Shown piece by piece: positions 40,604 through 44,229 of a stretch of 44,229 nt of DNA. The position numbers and the translations under genes are program-made. The notes below the pieces were generated by a model, which was not told where the DNA came from, made no database searches, and saw nothing but the letters and a program-made list of their open reading frames with translations. This DNA comes from Bradyrhizobium valentinum (GTDB lineage: Bacteria > Pseudomonadota > Alphaproteobacteria > Rhizobiales > Xanthobacteraceae): contig NZ_LLXX01000223.1 of the NCBI RefSeq assembly GCF_001440405.1, positions 1 through 44,229 on the forward strand, in the 5' to 3' direction. Within the stretch, counting starts at the first letter, position 1. Every line of letters begins with the position of its first letter.

Positions 40604-41101
40604 ATGAGCATCCGACGCATTACCAGACATCTTCTGCAGCACCACTGGCGGCGCCGCGTCGCATTCCCGCCGGACGCGTTGGTGCGGATCGAGCGCGCCA
40701 TCAAGGCGGGCGAGACCGCGCACTCGGGACAGCTTCGCTTCGTGGTCGAAGGCGCGCTCGACGGCGCCCCGCTGTTTCATAACCAGCCGGCGCGGGAGCG
40801 GGCGCTGGATGTCTTTTCCCAGCTCCGTGTCTGGGATACCGAGCACAATAACGGCGTGCTGATCTATCTCCTGCTCGCCGACCGCGACGTCGAGATCGTC
40901 GCCGACCGCGGCATCAACGCCAAGGTCGGCGCAGAGGGCTGGGAAAAAATCTGCAAGGAGATGGAGATCGATTTCAGGGCAGGAAATTTCGAGCGTGGTG
41001 TGATCAAGGGCGTCGAGGCTGTGTCGCGCGAATTGGCCGCTCATTTTCCGAGGCGCGGCGACGGGTCGAATGAACTGCCGGATACGCCAGTGGTGATCTA
41101 G
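40604..41101 (+). CDS. Second TPM-domain protein of the lemA operon
   Basis: A 165-aa protein with only a TPM domain and no signal peptide or membrane helix. It starts three bases after the YgcG-type gene. The core reads VWDTEHNNGVLIYLLLADRD and VEIVADRGINAKVGAEGW, matching the RSGLLIYVSLAER and EVIADRGI text of other TPM proteins, then the Asp/Gly-rich FRAGNFERG. A cytoplasmic, membrane-associated role with the other two products is expected. The gene set lemA, TPM-membrane, TPM-soluble is a common trio in alphaproteobacteria. Confidence 0.9.
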   Translation: MSIRRITRHLLQHHWRRRVAFPPDALVRIERAIKAGETAHSGQLRFVVEGALDGAPLFHNQPARERALDVFSQLRVWDTEHNNGVLIYLLLADRDVEIVADRGINAKVGAEGWEKICKEMEIDFRAGNFERGVIKGVEAVSRELAAHFPRRGDGSNELPDTPVVI

Positions 41102-41291
41102 CTCGCCACCACCCTAAACCAAAGGATGGGTCGGCTCATCCGTTTCCATGGTGTGAGCCTACCTCGGTACAGCTCTACAATACCTGCGCGCAATGGCGTC
41201 AGCCGATACTGGGTGCTACTGATCAAAAATAGTTCTAGCAACCGCAATGCAAAGCAACGGAACCGGACCCACGAGCCGGCAGTTGCAAGAC

Positions 41292-41325
41292 AAGGTCGGC
41301 GGCGTAACGCCCGCCGGCCTTTTTC
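41292..41325 (+). terminator. Intrinsic terminator of the lemA operon
   Basis: GGTCGGCGG (41294-41302) pairs with CCGCCGGCC (41311-41319), one G-U pair, around a small loop, and is followed by TTTTTC. It lies about 190 bases after the last TPM gene on the plus strand. A small RNA ending here cannot be excluded. Confidence 0.6.
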
Positions 41326-41376
41326 TTGATCGACCGGCGAGCTGTACTTGTCGATATTGTGCGACTCGTGACGTCA

Positions 41377-41406
41377 CCTCCGCGCGATCCAGTTGCGCTA
41401 CAGGAC
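41377..41406 (-). tRNA. Degenerate tRNA-like 5' half
   Basis: Reading leftward, CCTGTAGCGCAACTGGATCG continues as CGC. This gives a TA at positions 8-9, a perfect GCGC/GCGC D stem and a D loop with GG, exactly like the 5' part of an alphaproteobacterial tRNA. The following 50 bases do not form an anticodon stem or a T arm (no GGTTCGA), so it is not a functional tRNA. It may be a relic of a tRNA gene or a tRNA-like piece of a regulatory RNA. Confidence 0.4.
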
Positions 41407-41477
41407 ATCTACCATCCCGTAGCCCCCGCAGGCGCACTCATCTCTTGTCGCCGGTTCTACAACCAGACTGTAGGGGT

Positions 41478-42092
41478 TCACGCCTTCGCCGACGGTCGCT
41501 CGGCTACCCGAGCCACCCACGCAACGATGTTGGTGTTGGCGGGATCGAGCGGCTGGCCGACCTGGCCGCCGAAATCGAGCCAGCCATAGAGCAGGATGTC
41601 CGCCAGCGTGAAGCGCTTGCCGCACAGATAGTCGCGGCCGTCAGCCATCTGGCCGTTGAGCCATTGCAGCCGATTGGCGGCGATCATTTTGAGGCCGGGC
41701 GAGGCCTCGGGCGCGCACGGAATTCGCTTCTCGAAAAACTTCAGCCCTTCGCCAAAGCGGAAACCGTTCCCCATATGCTCGCAGATGTTGAGATCGACAC
41801 GGCGCGTCCACATCCGGCATTCGGCGCGCTCTTCCGGCGTCGCTCCGATCATCGGAGGGTTCGGATGCTTCTCTTCGAGATATTCGCAGATCGCGGTGAT
41901 CTCGGAGAGGTAGTTGCCGTTGTCGAGTTCGAGGGTCGGCATCTGCCCATGCGGATTGCGCTTCAGATGCTCGGCCTCGCGGTTCTCGCCCTTGCGCAGA
42001 TCGACCGCCTGCTTCGGCATCTCGATGCCCTTTTCCGCCATGAACATGCGGACAATGCGCGGGTTCGGTCCAACCGAATCGTAGAACTTCAT
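41478..42092 (-). CDS. Glutathione S-transferase family protein
   Basis: A 204-aa GST-like protein. The N-terminal thioredoxin-fold domain starts MKFYDSVGPNPRIVRMFMAE and has NPHGQMPTLELDNGNYLSEI, where the Gln-Met-Pro cis-proline and the L-S-E-I glutathione-binding loop are typical. The C-terminal helical domain ends with FTLADILLYGWLDFGG, the N-capping box and hydrophobic staple region. The start at 42092 is chosen by family length, with GGGAG about ten bases upstream; a longer frame to 42164 would add an unrelated leader. The substrate is unknown: detoxification or a glutathione-dependent dehalogenation/isomerisation are possible. Confidence 0.9.
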   Translation of the reverse strand: MKFYDSVGPNPRIVRMFMAEKGIEMPKQAVDLRKGENREAEHLKRNPHGQMPTLELDNGNYLSEITAICEYLEEKHPNPPMIGATPEERAECRMWTRRVDLNICEHMGNGFRFGEGLKFFEKRIPCAPEASPGLKMIAANRLQWLNGQMADGRDYLCGKRFTLADILLYGWLDFGGQVGQPLDPANTNIVAWVARVAERPSAKA

Positions 42093-42214
42093 GGTGTTGT
42101 CTCTCCCGATGTTTTTTGCAGTGTTGTTGGGAACCGTTGAACAGGCCGCCATGTCATTTGTCAAATGGGCGTGAATCCGCCCGCAGCTTCTATCAATGGG
42201 CTTTCTCTTTCCAC

Positions 42215-42299
42215 GTCATTGCGAGCGAAGCGAAGCAATCCATCGTGCTGCATACCGGATAGATGGATTGCTTCGTCGCTTTGTTCCTCGCAATGACGG
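42215..42299. repeat. Palindromic intergenic repeat of Bradyrhizobiaceae type
   Basis: Left arm CGTCATTGCGAGCGAAGCGA continues as AGCAATCCA (42215-42243), and the right arm TGGATTGCTTCGTCGCTTTG continues as TTCCTCGCAATGACG (42265-42299). They are imperfect inverted copies with a 21-base centre. Elements with these CGTCATTGCGAG ends are scattered between genes in Bradyrhizobium and relatives. It could form a long hairpin in either transcript and sits between two leftward genes. Confidence 0.75.
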
Positions 42300-42302
42300 G
42301 GG

Positions 42303-43112
42303 TCAGTCGTCGAGCTTGTTGAGGTCGCGCACCGACTGCATGATCGGCTCGAAGTTCGCTCGCGCGTCGAGCGCGTCGAACAATTGCGCCGTGTCCGACA
42401 GCAATCCGTGCGAGCGCTGGATCGCGATCCGCACGTCCTCTTGCGGTGTGTCGGATAGCCGGCCGTGGCCCGACAGCAGGATTTTCGAGTCCAGGCCCTT
42501 CAGCCGCTCCAGCGACTGGATGTAATCGGCGATGCTGCCCGAGCCGAACACCCCGCCCATCACCCCGCCGGGCATCAGCGTGTCGGAGGCGAACAACAAT
42601 CCCTTGTCCTGGTCGAACAAAGTGATGCAGGCCGAGGTGTGGCCGGGCGTGTACATCACGTTGAGGCGGAAATTGCCGAGGTCGATCAGATTGCCTTCTT
42701 CCAGCCAGAGATCGATATTGATCGGCACGTTCGGCTCGTTGAACATCTTGCGCAGCATCGAGAAGTCGTCGCGCAGCATGATCTTGTTGGCGGCCAGGCG
42801 ATGTGCGGCGATGAAGGCGCGGCCGTGGAAGTGATAGGCAGCGCCGATGTGGTCGAGATGCTCGTGGCTCAGCACCACCATGTCGATGTCGTCGGGCTTC
42901 ACGCCGATATGGTCGAGGGACGCCAGCAGGTGCGGATAGTTTGACGACAGCCCGACATCGATCAGGATGGTGCGCGAGCTGCCACGCACCAGATAGGCGT
43001 TCGCCCCGCGGTTCTTGAAGCGTATCTGATAGACGTTCTCAGCCGCCTCGATCAGCGTACAGACCTCGCTGTCGCGCAGCGTCTTGAACGGGCTCGGTCT
43101 GCGCTCGCTCAT
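42303..43112 (-). CDS. Metallo-beta-lactamase-fold hydrolase
   Basis: A 269-aa protein with the dinuclear metal motif SHEHLDH (82-88, HxHxDH), a further His in YTPGHTSACITLF, an Asp in FASDTLMPGG, and a late His in LLSGHGRL. The layout resembles lactonases, glyoxalase II-like and flavodiiron-like hydrolases; no acyl-homoserine-lactone-specific mark is evident. It is cytoplasmic. Its start codon overlaps the stop of the upstream cyclic-nucleotide-binding gene by four bases (ATGA), so the two proteins are made together. The substrate is not known. Confidence 0.88.
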   Translation of the reverse strand: MSERRPSPFKTLRDSEVCTLIEAAENVYQIRFKNRGANAYLVRGSSRTILIDVGLSSNYPHLLASLDHIGVKPDDIDMVVLSHEHLDHIGAAYHFHGRAFIAAHRLAANKIMLRDDFSMLRKMFNEPNVPINIDLWLEEGNLIDLGNFRLNVMYTPGHTSACITLFDQDKGLLFASDTLMPGGVMGGVFGSGSIADYIQSLERLKGLDSKILLSGHGRLSDTPQEDVRIAIQRSHGLLSDTAQLFDALDARANFEPIMQSVRDLNKLDD

Positions 43113-43483
43113 GAACCGGCCGCGGCTTTGAAGGCGACCGTGTTGGAGGCCCGCAAGCGCTTGCTGAGCGCATCCATGATCATCAGCGCAAAGGCCGGCT
43201 GCTGGCTGACCAGGTAGACGAAGCGGGCGTGATTGATCCGCATCACGCGGGTTTTGGGCGCCGCAGCGATGGCCGTCGCCGAGCGGGACGAGCCGTCGAT
43301 GACCGCCATCTCACCGAAGAATTCACCCTTGCCGAGCGTGACGATCACCGTCTTGCTGGCGCCGTTCATCTTGGCGATCTCGACCTGGCCGTCGAGCACC
43401 ACGAACAGTTCCCGCCCGGTCGAGCCTTCCTCAAAAATGACGTCATCTACATCAAACTCGTTGATGCATTTCTCGATGGTCAT
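43109..43483 (-). CDS. Stand-alone cyclic nucleotide-binding domain protein
   Basis: A 124-aa protein that is only a CAP-family effector domain. The phosphate-binding cassette reads GKGEFFGEMAVIDGSSRSATAIA, with the key G-E-M-A and R-S residues (shown as FFGEMAVIDGSSRSAT). There is no DNA-binding domain. The ATG at 43483 is preferred; a GTG at 43492 is an alternative. It overlaps the downstream hydrolase gene by four bases. It may sense cAMP or cGMP and modulate its partner hydrolase, which is inferred from coupling. Two promoter-like possibilities exist in 43493-43721 but none is clear. Confidence 0.85.
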   Translation of the reverse strand: MTIEKCINEFDVDDVIFEEGSTGRELFVVLDGQVEIAKMNGASKTVIVTLGKGEFFGEMAVIDGSSRSATAIAAAPKTRVMRINHARFVYLVSQQPAFALMIMDALSKRLRASNTVAFKAAAGS

Positions 43484-43721
43484 GGCGGCCACCTGCCTTT
43501 CTGGCTGGTCGGTCGATCCATGTTAATCGGGAAACGGACCGGCGCAAACGGAACCGACAAGGATGCCGCAAGGCAGCATAGGAGCTGGAGACCGGGTGGC
43601 CCGCCTTTGGCGGCAAAATCCGGCCGGATGAGTTCCTAAAATTTCGGTAAGGCTGCGGCCGGTAACGATTTGGCAAGCAATAAAAGTTACCAAATGGTCA
43701 ATCAATTCTGGAGAATGCAAC

Positions 43722-44229
43722 GTGAGCGATCAGCAACCCCAGCCCACCAGCGGTGAAACCGGAGCCCTTGGCTCCGGGCTCGCAGCCCCCGATGTGCCGG
43801 CACCGAGCGAGCCGGCCGCGGCTGAGGTCGAGGCGGCGAGACTGGCGCCCGAGCAGGAGGAGACCTCGCCGAAGCCTGACGCGCCCAAGGTGGAGGCCGT
43901 CAAGATGGAAGCGCCAAAGGTCGAGGCGTCAAAGGTTGAAGCGCCCAAGATCGACGCTCCCAAGACCGACGCTCCCAAGATCGATGCCGTAAAGCCGGAA
44001 GCGCCGCGCTTTCCCGGCAATGTGATGATCATGTCGCCCGGCGACCGCGCCGGCGCCGATGCGAAGGCTGCGCCGGCGGAAGGATCGTCCGGCAAACGAC
44101 GGATCGGGGCGATGGCCGCCGTGGTGGCGCTGGCGACGGTGGCGGGTGCGCTGGGCGGCGCGCTGGCAACCGCAGGGATTGGAAAGTTGATGGCCGGAGA
44201 TTCGGCCACCCAGGCATCAACAAAGGACA
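43722..44229 (+). CDS. Lys/Glu/Pro-rich repeat membrane protein, 3' end outside window
   Basis: A reading frame from GTG 43722, with GGAGAA eight bases upstream, stays open to the end of the window (169 codons). Residues about 30-95 are a low-complexity region of repeated APK(V/I)(E/D)A hexads: at least seven copies of Ala-Pro/Val-Lys-x-Glu/Asp-Ala. A basic segment (GKRRIG) and a membrane helix (about 130-150, VVALATVAGALGGALA) follow, so the repeat part is cytoplasmic if the rest is periplasmic. The remainder of the protein is not visible. The repeats could be a spacer or a TonB-like or coiled-coil-like extension. Confidence 0.75.
   Translation, partial: MSDQQPQPTSGETGALGSGLAAPDVPAPSEPAAAEVEAARLAPEQEETSPKPDAPKVEAVKMEAPKVEASKVEAPKIDAPKTDAPKIDAVKPEAPRFPGNVMIMSPGDRAGADAKAAPAEGSSGKRRIGAMAAVVALATVAGALGGALATAGIGKLMAGDSATQASTKD

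Larger units (their letters stand above)
41102..41477. other. Gap with terminator and tRNA-like fragment
   Basis: No protein-coding gene is supported here. The gap holds the rightward terminator at 41292-41325 and, on the other strand, a tRNA-like 5' half at 41377-41406. A minus-strand frame of 73 codons reads PVAQLDRAEV, the usual false translation of tRNA 5' halves. Confidence 0.5.

Noticed and set aside
41216..41437. Possible 73-aa protein with PVAQLDRAEV
   Set aside because: This text is the well-known false translation of a tRNA 5' half, and no ribosome-binding site or family supports it.

Overview
The window looks like chromosome of an alphaproteobacterium of the Bradyrhizobium/Rhodopseudomonas group. 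This is inferred, not proven, from high G+C coding DNA, a near-perfect EcfG-type promoter (GGAAC-N17-CGTT), an RpoH-like promoter, a palindromic intergenic repeat of a type I associate with these genomes, and the mix of acyl-CoA, TRAP and form II CoxL-like genes. No rRNA, CRISPR array or intact insertion sequence was seen.

Layout. 1-1130: repeat-bearing DNA and two overlapping small genes of phage-like flavour. 1466-9007: envelope genes (exported protein, bifunctional penicillin-binding protein, stress-type exported protein, UPF0182 membrane protein). 9257-12528: a TRAP transporter operon with an upstream palindrome and an internal hairpin. 12660-14117: a methyltransferase and a DUF454 membrane protein. 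14148-17114: a mosaic of relics (trbI/virB10 fragment, displaced 3' end of an AraC-type gene, truncated reading frame) followed by an amidohydrolase and a COG0523 GTPase; this block abuts the 3' end of the intact AraC-type regulator, as an integrated element would. 17115-22027: the regulator, a divergent dienelactone hydrolase, phosphoglucomutase, an unknown protein and an XRE regulator.

22042-28619 is the most unusual locus. It holds a 184-aa unknown gene divergent from a stand-alone YcaO gene, a large BTAD/SARP-type regulator directly after YcaO, and, convergent with them, an animal-type haem peroxidase with a 136-aa protein of unknown family directly downstream. Palindromic or tandem repeats precede both transcription units. 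I recognise no E1-like, TfuA, SagB-type dehydrogenase or export partner. I propose a peptide- or protein-modification system under SARP-like control, with the 136-aa protein as the first candidate substrate.

28801-32936: a DapA-family aldolase, then FtsH and a HtrA-type protease in divergent orientation. 33099-35590: a lone form II CoxL-like molybdoenzyme subunit and a 51-aa membrane protein. 35674-38902: enoyl-CoA hydratase and two acyl-CoA dehydrogenases whose C-termini suggest a catalytic/non-catalytic pair. 39059-41325: lemA with two TPM-domain genes and a terminator. 41377-44229: a tRNA-like 5' fragment, glutathione S-transferase, a palindromic repeat, a metallo-beta-lactamase-fold hydrolase overlapping a cyclic-nucleotide-binding protein gene, and a membrane protein running off the window.
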